A DNA stretch of 64,000 nucleotides. It comes from Limnephilus marmoratus. Lineage: Eukaryota > Arthropoda > Insecta > Trichoptera > Limnephilidae. The position numbers and the translations under genes were made by a program. The notes below the pieces were generated by a model that saw only the letters and a program-made list of their open reading frames with translations, did not search any database and was not told where the DNA came from. This document shows positions 1-12,744 of this stretch, piece by piece. Positions within the stretch are counted from its first letter, which is position 1, and every line of letters begins with the position of its first letter. The stretch lies in assembly GCA_917880885.1 (NCBI GenBank), contig OU862906.1:62290665-62354664 (forward strand), written 5' to 3'.

Positions 1-3000
1 ATATATTTTTTCAAGTAAGTATTAAAACTTTATTTGCACAACTTAAAAAAAATTATATTTGTAGCAAAAATAAGACGATTTGACGAGTCCATCTTAAAAG
101 CGTCTGAGAATCAATAGAAATGTTTGGATAGAAATATTTTAGTGTAAATATAATAAAATAAGCTTGTTAGAAAAACCTTCAAACAAAACCAATTGATTAT
201 TATGTTAAAATACAAAAGTTCTCTTCAAAAGTCATGATAAAAGTAGATTTTCTTGTATGTTTTTGTAATTAACAAAAAACAGTTTTTTTAGATCAGATAT
301 CATTAACAATGCGTTTAATATCTTATGAATAAGCAATTCTGTCAGAATTACAAACAACAACGAAACTACACAGTGGTATGTTAATGTGTCTACCGGAAAA
401 CATTTTGCCTGAAAAATAACTCACGTAATAGAAATAACGTAAGTGCACTATCATCGCTCGGTCATTATTTACTGGGAACATCTGCACAGGCGATGTTATT
501 AACCATGAAAAATACATTTTCTCATGCAGTTTAGTGGGCACCAGTCTAGATAATCGCAAAAATGTATTTAGCAGTTCATTTTTAGTGATTTTTAGTTTCA
601 TCAAAACTTTTATTATATCAGACACACTTTAGCTATCATCAAAGTGAGTCACTGGATCTAATATCTTCTCTTCGAGGTGATTGTTATCTCTTGCAGTACA
701 GACAACACATGTGCCAAAGTTGCCAAACTCGTTCCTCGAATCGGCTGAATATTCCGGTGTAAATTACGAGACAACACGGAAGATAAAGCCAGGAGACTTT
801 ATAGTTATTGATATTATTTCGGGTGCTAAGTGGGCCACGCCTCGCTCCCAGCATTGCCTGAATCCATTTGGCAGATGCTACCCTCGAGTCTCAAATTCAG
901 CATTTTATATCTCGGCTGTAAAACAAGATTTATAATTCACAGTATCACTCAGCGGCGCAATTCGGGGACAAAATTCATCCAACTTCGCGGAGAAACGTGA
1001 GTTATGTGTGACAAGTTGGGCCTGCGGTACGTATCGCGCTTGTCTGTGAGAGCTTTTTTCGCCATCAAATATTAAAATTGTGAATAAGTCGCGAGGAAAA
1101 TGGTTTAGTGCCCTCGTCGCGCACCCCAACAATAATAATCTCCGTAATCTTGCGCCACATCTGGGATCTGTGAGTCTCTGAGTGGTCCTGAATCTCCTGG
1201 CCTTCGTATATTTCTGTTTAACCGCCGAGTCTCATGTAATATGCATCCGTGAAAGCTTAATGTCTTGCATTTTCAAATGAAATACTTGAAAACACATTGT
1301 CACTAATTTTTACGACTTAAAAATGTTGTCGGGTTTACTAAAAATTATTTCAATGATGGTTTATTTTGGTTGGACTAAAAGAAAACGTTTTTTTCTAGTC
1401 ATTCAAGCGCCATTGTTTTTGAAGGGATTCTCTGCCAAATTAAATACCCTCTCTCCGAAAATTGTATCATCAAATTAAAAACCTAAAACTTTTCTTTTAG
1501 TCAGTAATGGAGAGTTTGACGCAGATAAATACGAACACGGAATTATCCAGTGCGAAGTAAAAGGAAGTATTTTTCCTGTTCATTAATTTTTTTTGCCTCA
1601 CCCCAGTGCTAATTTTGTCGGAATTCACGCCCTCTGTTTTAAATGCCAGCTATCTCTAGTCTGAATAGGGCACAGTGGTATGTATGACTCGCCATTTGTA
1701 CCGAAGCAAAAGAAAAATCTCAATCGCGGAGATTTTATCTCGCCGAATTAAATAACTAACCGGGGATGAAAGGGGAATCATCCCCTGCTTTCCGGATCCT
1801 AAAAGCTCGAAACATTTTCCAGATTTTTAACTTAATTAAAATTTCGTTTTATGCGTTGCGAGATGTTTTTTTATAACTTTGCCTCCAACGTAGTTACCTA
1901 CTCAGAGAAAAGCAAATGTTTGAGAAATTAATATCTATTCGACGAACCTCGTTGTTTCCTTCCCGATTTAAATAACATTTATTGATAAGATGGGTGCGAC
2001 GCGTCTAATATTGTTAAATAAACAGTCGAAGGAGTCGAAGCCCGAGCAAGAGCATTAGGCAAACGGGAGTGGTTCTTAATCCAATTACACAAAGTAATAT
2101 CAAGCGTCTGGGGACCAAATACAACATCCCCTCCGATTCACTCCCCTCTCTCCTCTCACCCCGTCCCCGTCCCCCTCCACAGACTTCATCGGGTCTATCA
2201 ATTTCGGAATAACATTAGTCATTGTCTGCGAGGTGCCTGTTCTATTTCTTTCCTCCGTTTGTCTTTATTCCCTTCCGCACAAGACAAATTATAATGGTAA
2301 TAATAAAACATCCGACAGAGTCAATAACTCGCAATAATTTTTCCATTTTCCCGGTGTTTAGATTCACTCGTTTTTTCCCCATTTCTTTGTCTATTGACTA
2401 CCGTAATTCAATGAAGCTTGGCAATATCCCCCAGCCTTATATTGCAACCCTGTAGGGTTCTAATCCCAGGGGTATCGCCTGTGAAAAATGCTTTATATTT
2501 TCATATCTTCAATTTGGAAGCTCCATACCATTGTCTTTCCCATTAACTCGTATATGTTATTCTACATTGTTCTCTGATTCTTTAAATGCCATTCGATACG
2601 AACATAGAATTTAATCTCCATTTACATGCAATGCCAGCACCAATCAATATTTTATACATGCAAAGCTAAAAGATATTACCATTCGTATCGGACTCCTACC
2701 CACTGATTGTTTTAACATTCTTGTATCAATCGTATGCTCTTTTGTCGGCAATGAAAGCTTCCCTTTTAAACATTTGACTTTATCCCCCTCGTGCGCGATG
2801 TTACATAAAAAGAGCAATTCGACAAGGAAAATTACCCTCGACTAGGGAAGGACGTAAAAACAGGGCTTTCCCGGATGCAGAAAATTTTACGTTTCCGCCG
2901 GTTTTTATTTGGACACCAAAACTGCTTCACTGAGGGGTGTATTTTCTTAAACGGTTCTATTTGACAAACATATTTAAACTAGATCAATGATTTTATTATA

Positions 3001-4759
3001 AAAAAAAAACATTGCTGTTTTCAAATTATTATTCGCAATGTTGTAAGCATTTAGTAATTATTAAGAAAATTGGTAGATCTTTTACAAAGTTGATTTAAAT
3101 TACGATACAAATTGCTCAGTTAGATCAATCATTAGATAATCGCTGGATAAACCGTTGATAATAATCAAATTAATGTTGAAATTAATTCAAATTATTACAC
3201 AGTTCAAACATTAGAACTATGAAAACATTCCACCACGCAATACTGTGGATTGTGCTCACTATCCGAATAATGACAGCGACAGCTATCTCGTCAAGTGCCT
3301 GTTGCCTACATCAAGTGCTGTTCCTTACATCAATCCGAGGTAACGTAGATAATGGTGCGGTTCACCTACATTGGTACTTGGGAACTTGGTACTTGTATAC
3401 CTCGACTCGGAATTTCAGAGATAAATGCAGTGAGCAGAGCGAACCATCAGGGCTCTCAAACGTTCGGCAAACCTAGTTTCTTAAAGGGAACATATATGTG
3501 CCGCCTTTTTCATACAAAATTCAAATTTGGATTTAACGCCGAAATACCCAACCAAACAGAAAAAAAAAACTTAATTAAAAGGTATAGCAAATATCCAGTA
3601 ACTGTGTGCTACAATGTGCTACTTTATTTATATGTTTTTAATTTATAAAATATCGGCATTTAAGAATTTAATATTTCTTGGTTTTAAAAGACGAAATATA
3701 AAATTAAAAATTCTTTAAAAAGTATGCACGCAAACGACAGATTTACGTTGGAACTCAATTTGTCGTATATAAATAAAAATTTCTAACCAAAAATGATTTA
3801 TAACCGAAAAAGATGGAGAAGAAATATTTTTAAAATAATTATCATCAACTCACAATATTTGCTTAAGTTGCCAATAAACTCTTGAAAAATCGACTTCTTT
3901 ATTGGCGTACATCTTATCCTTTGAAACACAAATAATAAAATAACACACATATCCGTACTAGATATTTGCTATGCCTACCTTTCGACAAAATGTATTTTTT
4001 TTAGTTTGGAAGTATTTGTTCTTAAAATCCAAACAGTTTAATTTGATAAAAGCCACGCAGCCGTTCCTAAAAAAACTCCCGTAATCAGGTTCTAGCTACC
4101 AATGTGATATTCTACATCTAATAGTAACCTATCCTATTGAGCGTTGATTAACATTATAGTAATTTTCATTTTGCAGGGATTTTGACAAATAACAAAAATA
4201 ACATAACAGCCGATGATAAACGAGATCTAATATTTTTTACAGAAATATTTATGAAACGCCGCATTTCTTGTATTCGCAGGGAATATGACCGGCACGAGTA
4301 TAGTTCCACTGAAAATTGTTTTCTAATTGCTTGAAGGGTTCAAATTGATCTGATGGTAACTAACCCCAGTAAGAGAAGGTCTCAGAAGAATTCGAAATTG
4401 CATGCTTTAAAAAAAATAATTTTATTGTGATTAAATTTATTGACGTAGATCTTTTATTGTTTCTTTTGACGAACCCTGAGACCTGGAAGAGCTATCAGCT
4501 ACCAGGGAAGTATAACAGACAGACAGAGGCAGCTACTGATCCCACAGAGGGGGTGTGGATTGTGCAGTCGAAGCGGTGCGCTCTCAGTGGTGGCGCTCTA
4601 CATAGCTTTGTATTCATGTACGTCGACTGGGTCACTAAATACTAACAATCTGTTATTTTTTATTAAAAAAAAGAAACATTTCTCGGATTACAAATAAATT
4701 TACAATATTTGATAATATCCTTCAGCCATCACACTAAGCGGAAATTCGTGATGTAGAAC
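1..4759. other. gene-free AT-rich stretch
   Basis: No gene or recognisable element was found. Open frames are short, and several depend on non-ATG starts. A moderately GC-rich patch at about 3219-3480 contains short direct repeats (ACATCAAGTGCTG-type, and GGTACTTGG twice) but no convincing coding signal. Confidence 0.6.
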
Positions 4760-4836
4760 TTAGCCAGCCAAGGAATTATTGAACTCACGACGTGTGGGTA
4801 ACCAAACGCGTTGCCTACTCAGACAATGATCGGTAA
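4760..4836 (-). repeat. tRNA-like SINE head (degenerate)
   Basis: Read on the minus strand, this has a tRNA-like layout ending in a T-arm-like segment (GAGTTCAATAATTCC) followed by TTGGCTGGCTAAG. The same 3' segment follows another tRNA-like sequence at 63244-63316, so both probably belong to one tRNA-derived SINE family. The B box is disrupted by a short insertion, so this is a relic and not a working tRNA gene. The boundary on the SINE-body side is not clear. Confidence 0.45.
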
Positions 4837-5913
4837 CTACTCTTATTTTCCAATTTTTGATATTAAAAGTTGTATTTGATAGCTCTAGATAAAAAAAAAC
4901 CGTAAATCTCTTCGCAACAAACATGTCATGAAGACCTACGTCCTTTACTGATGTTCTGTTGATCAAATTGATGAGCTTCTAATGCTATTGATGAGTTTAT
5001 GAACTTTAATGAGTAAGTTTTCTTTTTTCTTGAAAACTTTAGTTTTTCTAAAACTTATATACTGTGTTCTACTATAGTCGCTTTAGCAATCGAAACGTCA
5101 AATTTCCGAACTGGTCCATTCAAAATTTAAAATATAAAATCGAACAAATTACGTATTTTTTATTGGGTTGGAACTACGATTTTAACGTTGGCAGTATTTG
5201 ACGAATCGCGATACCGACGCATGCGCATGGAATCGCAGATTTCCAATGACGATGCAGTTTGGAGAAGTAAATTTATTCTGCTTAGATCGTCGCCAATAAA
5301 TACTTCGTAGTTCCCAGATATAATTATAGCATCCGTATTTCAAGCTAAACTTAGCGTTTGGAATATATGTGATAAATGAAGTTATTCAGTTTTAAACATA
5401 ATTTCACACCATTACATAATTTCATCCCGCGTTATTTTTTTTTTGGCTAGGCCAAGTCACCCCACCGAAGAGGAGGGTTCGCCACTTGTTGCTGCTATGC
5501 TGAATCTCCCTAGAATCGGATTCATTCTGCAATGCTCCCTCTCCCATCCTATCCTCTCTATATCCCTTCCTCCCCATCTCCATTCATTCTATTCCTCCCC
5601 CCCAAACAACAACCGGTGCGTGACTATTATGTGTACATCAGTATCACCCAACAAACGGATTTAATGATAATTTCAGGGAATTGAGGATATTGCTCGCATT
5701 CAAATGCTTCGAGGGAATTCAATGACTCAATACAACGGTGTTGACGCCAATTAAGCTATCAAAGGTGGAAATGGAGGGAAGTGAGACAGAATGAACTAGC
5801 AATTGAAGTTTATTTGACTACTACATCTTAACAACATGCACAATGTAATTTAATAATCATAATACAATTCAAATATGTAGGTACTAGGTGGGTACATCTT
5901 TATAATACGTAAA
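4837..5913. other. gene-free stretch with pyrimidine-rich patch
   Basis: Mostly AT-rich unique sequence. Positions 5535-5602 are strongly C/T-rich, resembling the pyrimidine-rich parts of families A and B elsewhere in the window, but the flanks do not match either family. No coding signal. Confidence 0.5.
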
Positions 5914-6080
5914 TAAGGGAACGTACCCATACTACGTGACCTGTTCAGGGGGGGGGGGGTCTTCAAAATACCACGCTTGGTACAAATAAGCGGCGTGGGG
6001 CTTAGGTTTTTAGTCACCGGGGGGGGGGGGGGGGTTAAAATTGCAAAAATATGGTCACGTAGTATGGGTACGTTCCCTAA
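5914..6080. mobile_element. MITE with perfect 25-bp TIRs and TAA target duplication
   Basis: The left end GGGAACGTACCCATACTACG continues to a 25-bp terminal inverted repeat (5917-5941) that is matched perfectly by 6053-6077. The 161-bp element is flanked on both sides by TAA (5914-5916, 6078-6080). A 3-bp TWA duplication is typical of PIF/Harbinger-type transposons, so assignment there is reasonable but inferred from the TSD only. The inside holds a 12-nt G run (5948-5959) and a 16-nt G run (6019-6034) and no coding capacity. The perfect ends suggest a fairly young insertion. Confidence 0.8.
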
Positions 6081-6359
6081 TACATAATATCATTATTATG
6101 AACTTTCTTAGTAGTTGCACTAAATTTATGATTTGTTGAAGTGTGATATCTATGGATAACAATCTGAAAGATGTTATCCAACAACATGTTGTTGATATTT
6201 TGACTCCTCGGTCAGTGGGACTGTTTTACTTTTTATCAAGAAAAACATCTATATTTGATCAATTTTACAAAAAGCATGAAAAATTTTAAGTTACGTCCGG
6301 CACAGTGACACGCCCTCAAAACACTTATATCAGTAAGTACACATCTTCAGATTTTTCTT

Positions 6360-6742
6360 TTTAATATTAATACCGCACAAGAGTTCCTACTGCTCTTATC
6401 TGAAGCCAGTGAGACTATGGCATCCCCAATTGGGATATGATATGAGGCTCAATGTAGTGGGGATGAAAAGGAGATGGCGAATGTGAAAAGTACCTGGCTA
6501 TTCAGATCTGATCAATGGCTAAAGCCATTTTAAGCAACGTTTAAATTTTGAATTATTGTCTTATTATACTGAGAATATCTTCCACTCTGGAATGTGCTAC
6601 AAATATACTGTTCAATATTTTTAATTAATTAATTGTGAAATAAGATATTTTACTCATAAAAAAATTATTTGTTCGGCGGGATTTGAACTCACGATCTTTG
6701 GATCGCCAATCATGAGTCTTTACCCTCGACCACGGAGGCCGT
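6360..6742 (-). mobile_element. SINE-A copy 1 (tRNA-derived SINE, near full length)
   Basis: Minus-strand copy of a SINE present eight times in the window. From its 5' end (6742) it has a tRNA-like head (6671-6742, with a TTCAAATCC-type B box read on the minus strand), an AT-rich linker with AAATAAATTTTATTTGATTAAT-like sequence in sister copies, a body with the GTTCCAGAGTGGAAGATACT motif, an AGATCTGAATAGCCAGGTAC motif, a pyrimidine-rich stretch, and a CAATTGGGG...CTCTTGTGCGG end. RNA polymerase III transcription would be expected of an intact copy. No protein is encoded, so retrotransposition would depend on a LINE. This copy is moderately diverged. Confidence 0.75.
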
Positions 6743-8394
6743 TTAATAATAATCTAATCTGCTGATTAATAATTAATAGTGAGCCCTTATTTTTTTAATT
6801 CAAATATTCTTTTTACAACGCTTTGGTGAAATACCACGATTCATGATGTAAGTTACTTGAATTGGTTTGGCTTTGCTAAGTGACTAGATCATAACAGCCA
6901 GGTGATTTTCAATGTTTCTTTCTTCCCCTTTCCCAATCCATCAAGCTTCACAAAAATCTCTAAATTTATTGCGCCAGTGCTTATGGCAACGGAAATTTAA
7001 TTGTTGTGCGTTATAACGTAAAATAAACTGGTATCTTGCTCATTTAGTGTCTAAAAATAAGAAGACCCCATTGGGTAGAGCATATCATCGTAATCACTGG
7101 ACTAGGCTTATCGCGTGAGCAGGTGATTCGATTTTGTAGGTGTTCGGATATTTTTATTGGGTAATTAGTTATTGGATCATACTTAACGGCGCTGATCAAA
7201 TTATGGCCGCTTGTAGTTCAATAATCAAATCAATGGCGTTTAACATAACGTAAATAAGCATTTGAGCAATAAAGTAAAACTGCTCCACTTCAAAGTGGAA
7301 AACTTCACGTCCGACTGGCTGTCCAATAGTTAATAATTCGGAGCTATTAGATATTATTTATACCTAGCTGGGTAAAATCACCCTTTTTGTTTCTGGTAGC
7401 AATAATCTGTGCGTTTATGGGAAAGTGATCCTTATTCGGTACGTGCATAGGAGGTCTTGTCCCGTATCCAGCGATAAAAATTTAACGCGACAATTCCCGG
7501 AGTCGCTTCAAACGAAAGCTCGAAAATAGAATTCACGTCGCGAGATAGTTTTGGCGCCTTTTTGATCAAAGCGCGCCAAAATCGCTGGCTCCGCTACAGT
7601 GGCGCTACCTAGCGCCAATCGAGCGTGGCCAGCGCGAATATTTTTAGGGGTGCGAATCCAAACACCGAAATATTGACTACGAACTTAAGGCACATCAACA
7701 AACAAAGCTAAATCGGGAGGAAATTCAGGCAAAGTAGAAACACTTCATCAAAATACGTAACCATCTACTTTAGATCAAATTTCATGGCCTAGTTCTGATT
7801 TCTCCCTTTTGCTGAATTTCTTTGACTCGTTTAGTAATTGCGTTAAATGTGTTTAGAACTATAGGGCGCAAAACTCCCGGTGTAACAAATGGTGGAACTA
7901 ATTGGGGCCCGGCAGCGTTGGTCTAATTTAAATAAAATAAAAATGTATCATTCCACGTGCTGCCGGAGTCATATAACTTCGACCGTGTAATTTATCACTG
8001 GTTGCCCGCAAGTGAGCAACCACTCGTGGCAGAAATAAATTCATTTTCGTGACAATTTGTCTTGCACGAGATTCGATTGGAATGAGAGTCAATTATTATG
8101 AACTGCTCTTACATAAACAAAAGCAAAATCGATTTATCTTATGTTAACGGCAATTATGAAGTGTTTTAACTATAATTATTGTGATGTTTTCATTGTAATT
8201 AAGGGCTTGACCCATTGAACGGAAAACATCTAGATTTGTGATCACTTGAAAGAAAACGGACTGACCAATGAAGCAGATTAAGAATTTCAAAATTTGAAAA
8301 TATTTCATCAATTTGACAGAAGTGAGGAAAAACTGAGCCTACTTCAGGCACACGGGCCAGTCCATAAGTTACTTTATTGTTGTTTGTTTTCATT
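6743..8394. other. gene-free stretch; GC-richer patch at 7440-7680
   Basis: No gene was recognised. The patch 7440-7680 is clearly richer in G+C and CpG than its surroundings and contains a perfect 7-bp stem (GGCGCTA at 7601-7607 with TAGCGCC at 7610-7616). It could be regulatory or a transposon relic; nothing decides between them. Confidence 0.4.
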
Positions 8395-8593
8395 GGTGAC
8401 CGGACAACTCAGAATCATACAAGTTCAACTTCTTTGAAAAGTCATCAAAAATTTAAAAAATATATATATGAAAAATTGTTAAATACGTTACGGTAGATTA
8501 GGTTTTGAGCTATTTTTGTTGTTTTTTTTCATAACTTCTAACGACTTTTTAAAGGGGTGTTGAATTTGCATGATTCTGAATAGTCATGGAACC
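8395..8593. mobile_element. Family D TIR element, copy 1
   Basis: A 199-bp non-coding element starting GGTGACCGGACAACTCAG and ending with an imperfect inverted counterpart (…CATGGAACC). The inverted similarity extends inward (CAGAATCAT, TTCAAC, TTTGAAAAGTC). A second full copy lies at 38519-38719 and a half copy at 61590-61701. This is probably a MITE; the superfamily is not identifiable from the ends. Confidence 0.6.
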
Positions 8594-8665
8594 ATTTTCA
8601 ATGCACCTATCAACAACGTAATCAAGTATAGATATTAATATCAGTGGAGCGGAAAATCTACACTT

Positions 8666-8746
8666 TGATTCATATTCCTTGTATCGCACTACCTGATTCA
8701 TATTCCTACAGCTGTACCTGATTCATATTCCTCGTACAGCACTACC
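8666..8746. repeat. short tandem repeat, three units
   Basis: Three near-copies of a unit with core GATTCATATTCCT, followed by variable segments with TGTATCGCACTACCT, ACAGCTGTACCT and CGTACAGCACTACC. The unit is about 25-29 bp. Confidence 0.7.
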
Positions 8747-9398
8747 AAAGATAACAAAGGCTGTGAGAGAAATTATTTTTCTTTTGTCCTTTCAATAAGA
8801 ATAAAGTAGAAAACAAAATTGTCATACTACGAAAGTCGTTCATACCGCTGAAGAAATATCGCGAGCTTTCGTACTTATGTGATAGTGTATACGTACATTT
8901 GTATCAATAAGTAGGTAGATACGTGTATCCGTGTATGTATAATGATTATTGACGTCACATTATCAATACGAGTTTTCCGAGTAGAAAGTATTTAATCGAA
9001 ATCACGCAGTTTTCCATTAAGAGCTACATTAACCTTTACGAGAGATATGCAAACAGCGGGCAGCAAAACATATAACACAAGCGTTTTTCCACAGCCAAAT
9101 GATTAACACATTGCGCAATAATCGATCAAACATGGCCATTACTTATCCTACATATCTACTTATTACTTATCCAATATCATATCTTTATTTTTCCATCAAA
9201 TGAAAATCCTAATCCTAGCGTGAATAACGAAAAAGAGATAAACAATAATGTATCGTGAAAATGATAAAATATCTACTTGTAATCAACTCTGATCAAATGC
9301 AGTGGTGGCATGGAACTGGCTGAGGAGAGAGTAAAGTAGACTGATTGCTGTAGAAATGACACCCTTCAGTAAATATGGGTAAAAACATTTATGATGCT

Positions 9399-9590
9399 GA
9401 TATGATTTTAGATTTTCACGGCCAAAAGTATTTTTGTTATTTGTTTTTGGGGTGTTATGCCGTGTTGCGCTACCTCCTTCTTTAGCCAACGTTTCGGACA
9501 GCGTTACAGTGTCCATCATCATCTACACATCTGCCCTGATGATGAACACTGTAACGCTGTCCGAAACGTTGGCTAAAGGAGGAGGTAGTG
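9399..9590. mobile_element. Foldback element C, copy 1
   Basis: Positions 9470-9512 and 9546-9588 are inverted copies of each other (core TTAGCCAACGTTTCGGACAG), forming a stem of about 43 bp around a short loop that itself contains ATCATCA/TGATGATG. The left flank (TTTTCACGGCCAAAAGTA, TTTTGGGGTGTTATGCCGTG) recurs in copies at 14630-14736, 39214-39444 and 41152-41440. The open frames through it read the same inverted sequence on both strands and are not genes. This is a non-autonomous foldback element of unknown superfamily; the right outer arm is missing here. Confidence 0.7.
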
Positions 9591-9731
9591 TATCTGTGAA
9601 ACGGATAAATCGAGAAGAGAGCGCCACGAGAAGATATGACGCTAAAGTAAATGATAGTATCTCGAGGAAGACAAGGCATGACCAAGAGAATAAAAAATCT
9701 TGATTCGTAGACAATTCAGCGAAATAAGAAA

Positions 9732-9859
9732 ATTGCTGAAAAGACTGAAAGTGCAGCGAAATAAAAGACTGAAAGTACAGCTAAAGACTGAAATGTACAG
9801 CTAAAGATTGAAAGTACAGCTAAAGACTGAAAGTACAGCTAAAGACTGAAATGTACAGC
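9732..9859. repeat. 19-bp minisatellite
   Basis: About six units of AAAGACTGAAAGTACAGCT with small variants (AAATGTACAGCT, AAAGATTGAAAGT, and an insertion of AAATAA in the first interval). It starts shortly after foldback C copy 1 and ends at GTACAGCGGTTC. Confidence 0.85.
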
Positions 9860-10675
9860 GGTTCATCTCTGCTCTACCCGGGGAAACAGCGTAATGGTTA
9901 GTTATTTAGTTACTAACTTTCTTACATTTCATTATCTTGTTCGGGTTATTATTTAGATGTCCTAATGATAATAACCTTAGGTGCATTTAAAATTAACGGT
10001 GTAAGTCAAACTTTAAAGTGGAACCTAATTTTTTTGTTGTTTGGAGCTTATCGTAAATACTCTCAATTACTTGAAGCAGAAAAAGGCTACTGGATAACTA
10101 AGTAATATATTCTTGAAACAGTATTTCTGTGTTAGATCTAGAAACGCATGAAAAAATACGTGATAAGGGCTCTGACTGTGAAGGACCGACAATTCCACTT
10201 AGTGCACACATTTGTAAAGGGATAAGGCACAATTCCATTACAAAACTAGACAACATATTTAAAAGCAACAATCTATTTCCTTACATATGTAAATACATGT
10301 ATTTATATTTTTAAGACACTGATTGCTCTGTCTACAGTTATTGAATGATAGATAGAATTTAACATTTACTTTCGTGAACATTGCTTGGTCAATTGCTGTG
10401 GTTTGGAAAACTTTAATTTTATGATTTCCCAGTCATGCTTTGGTGTGGAAAATGTCACATAAATTACAGTGTCATTTTGCCTTCAGTTAAAACCATACAG
10501 TTATGCCACAATGCCGCATGAAACCGTCCATTATTTATTTATAGAATCACGCAAACATGTGGGGAACATAATTATTATAAATAGTTGCTTATTGAGAAAA
10601 ATTCACAGCAAGTTTCATGCTTAATAACCGCATTGTTCTGATTTATATAATTAATTCAAGTTAATTTATATTTTC
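9860..10675. other. gene-free AT-rich stretch
   Basis: Nothing recognisable. A short C+G patch (CTCTACCCGGGGAAACAGCG) borders the minisatellite; the rest is unique AT-rich DNA. Confidence 0.5.
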
Positions 10676-11340
10676 ATTGTTTATTTATTTATTTAACGCC
10701 CAAATGGCTTTTAAATGCTTGGTAGTACAATTAATTCATGACAGATGATTTTTAAACAGATAAAGAAGTAATAAACATAAATTTAGATAAAAAAGCACAT
10801 AAGTAAGTCATAAAAATACAAAAATTCATAGATATTCAAATTCATATAAAAAATTCATAGGTTTACAAAAATACATACGAGTTTAGGAATAGTTTTGGAA
10901 CAAGTTTTTTACAAGATCAACAAAATTCGCCAAGTTTATGTTAAATATGTCAACATCACCTAAGTACTGATTTCCCATAGTGTGAAATCGTTGTATCGGA
11001 GAGTGGGCAATGTAGTTCCGCTTATGAATGCTACAGTAGAATAGTATATTTTGTCGTGTAGTTACTGTCGGTATTCGTAAGTTTATGAGTTGCAGGAGTT
11101 CACAAAAGTCAAATTTAGAGTTAAGTATTTTGAATAAAAATGTTAAGTCGTTTATTTTACGTCTGTCTTCTAGTGTATGTATTTTTAAAATATTTAATAA
11201 TAAATTATATTTTAAGTCTTCTAATGGGTTATTTAATTTAAAATTTATAAAATGCAGAAATTTTTTTTGTATTCGCTCAATGTTATTAAAGTGAATTTTG
11301 TAAGATGGACACCAAACTACCGAGTTATATTCCATAAGGC
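10676..11340 (-). pseudogene. non-LTR retrotransposon 3' fragment (reverse transcriptase C-terminal part)
   Basis: The minus-strand frame ending at 10883 encodes about 150 residues typical of the region after the reverse transcriptase core of jockey-type non-LTR elements: EYNSVVWCPSY near the start, then IERIQKKFLHFINFKL, later LEDRRKINDLTFLFKILN, and TRQNILFY near the end. A full element would need the endonuclease and most of the RT domain upstream, which are absent: similarity stops near 11340, the usual 5' truncation. The 3' side has a T-rich (TTTA)n run at 10676-10695, the complement of an A-rich LINE tail. The family call is from motifs; no database comparison was made. Confidence 0.75.
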
Positions 11341-12344
11341 TTCTAACTAGAGATATATATTTATAAATAGGGATGTACTTAATGTGAATTTATTTTTATG
11401 TGAAACATAGTGCGTGATGCGTTATGCGAAATTTTTATAGTGATCATATTTTGCTTGCCTGTCATTATTACCATATGTCGTTAAAGCGACCCGTTTTAAG
11501 GGGGATAATTTTAATTGTGTTTAAAAGTGCCGGTGATTTTATTACTTCAAAGCACCTCAACGTATTATACTGGTAAAACAAATATAGCATTCGCCTAAAA
11601 TTTATTTATTACGCTAGGGTTAACAGCTGTGTAGGATAGTTTTGATCTTAACTAGGTAGATATATCATTGTATTGTAACTTCCAACCGCACCAGAAATCT
11701 GTTGTTATTACAAGTACCAACTTCCTAATCTAGAGTTCCACGTGTAAAACATACACGTCGCTATTATATTTGTTCGGGTGAGCACTTAAGAACTCGCAGA
11801 TGCGGGGCGCGGCTGTCCCAAATATGAAAATCGATTACAAGTACTGGCACAACCCTAAGTTGTTTCAGCCCACGTGATGCCAGGAGATGTTTTTTACCCC
11901 TGTTAGAACGTCCTTTCCCCTCCCCCCACGACACCTCTTTCCGTCCGCGAACCGGGCTTTGCCAGCCCTGCGCCCCTAGCGGCTAAATAACAAACAACAC
12001 AACTTACTAAATTAAACTAGTACCGCATACGTATACAAACCGAATACACTACAGAAATACAGCCAGCATCCATTACAATACGGATTTTTTTAATGTGTGC
12101 TTTTGTCAAAAGACGATTTTTTTACACGACCATAAAACAACACAATTCCTAAAAGCGTGTTTATAATCTGTATCCGTCAACGATTTTTTTTTTAATTTTA
12201 CAAGCTCTAAACATTATTATTATTTGTTTCAAATATTCCTTAAATGTTTTAATGGTTTCAATATGCTTGGGTCACGATAAAAACTTAACAATGTAAACAT
12301 TTTTTAAAGCTAATCATTGTTGCAGAATAAAAATACCCATTTTC
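11341..12344. other. gene-free stretch
   Basis: AT-rich unique DNA with a GC-rich patch near 11880-11985 (CCTTTCCCCTCCCCCC, GCCAGCCCTGCGCCCCTAGC). The patch is not matched elsewhere in the window and no coding signal was seen. Confidence 0.45.
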
Positions 12345-12580
12345 ATGTGAAGACTGCACAAGAGTCACCGTACGGAACCAGTGAGACTATGACAACTCCA
12401 ATTGGGGAATGTTGAGGCTGGATGTAGTGCGGACGGAAAGGAGATGGAGAAGGGAAAGGGGAAGCACCTGGCTATTGAGATCTCGTCACTAAACATGACT
12501 AAAGCCGTTTTAAGCAACATTTCAAGTGTGAATGGTCGTCTTACACTAGGGCGATACTGAAAGTATCTTCCACGATTGAG
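12345..12580 (-). mobile_element. SINE-A copy 2 (5'-truncated)
   Basis: Minus-strand copy retaining the 3' end (TGCACAAGAGTC read on the plus strand), the CAATTGGGG segment, the AGATCT…AACATGACTAAAGCC segment and the start of the body (GATACTGAAAGTATCTTCCA). It stops before the linker and tRNA head. The loss of the head is on the 5' side, as expected for incomplete reverse transcription. Confidence 0.7.
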
Positions 12581-12744
12581 CTTTGGAGAGTTTTGTGGTT
12601 CTATACGCCCTATTTTCTATGTTTCAACTTTATTCCCTTACAGCAGCCAAATACCTTATACAGTTCTCTAGGCTTGTCATTGGATGCTTTCTCGAACTCC
12701 TAATTCTTCGACGAGTCTCCCTAAGAACCTGAGCCTTATTTCCA

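Noticed and set aside
681..935. 84-codon plus-strand frame near the window start
   Set aside because: It depends on a TTG start, has no domain, and overlaps an equally long frame on the other strand.
7070..7150. tRNA-like sequence (GGGTAGAGCATATC … GGTGATTCGATTTT)
   Set aside because: B-box match is weak and stems do not form; within chance expectation.
9434..9714. Overlapping frames with repeated VSDSVTV / LSETLAK motifs
   Set aside because: The motifs are the two arms of foldback C read in different frames.
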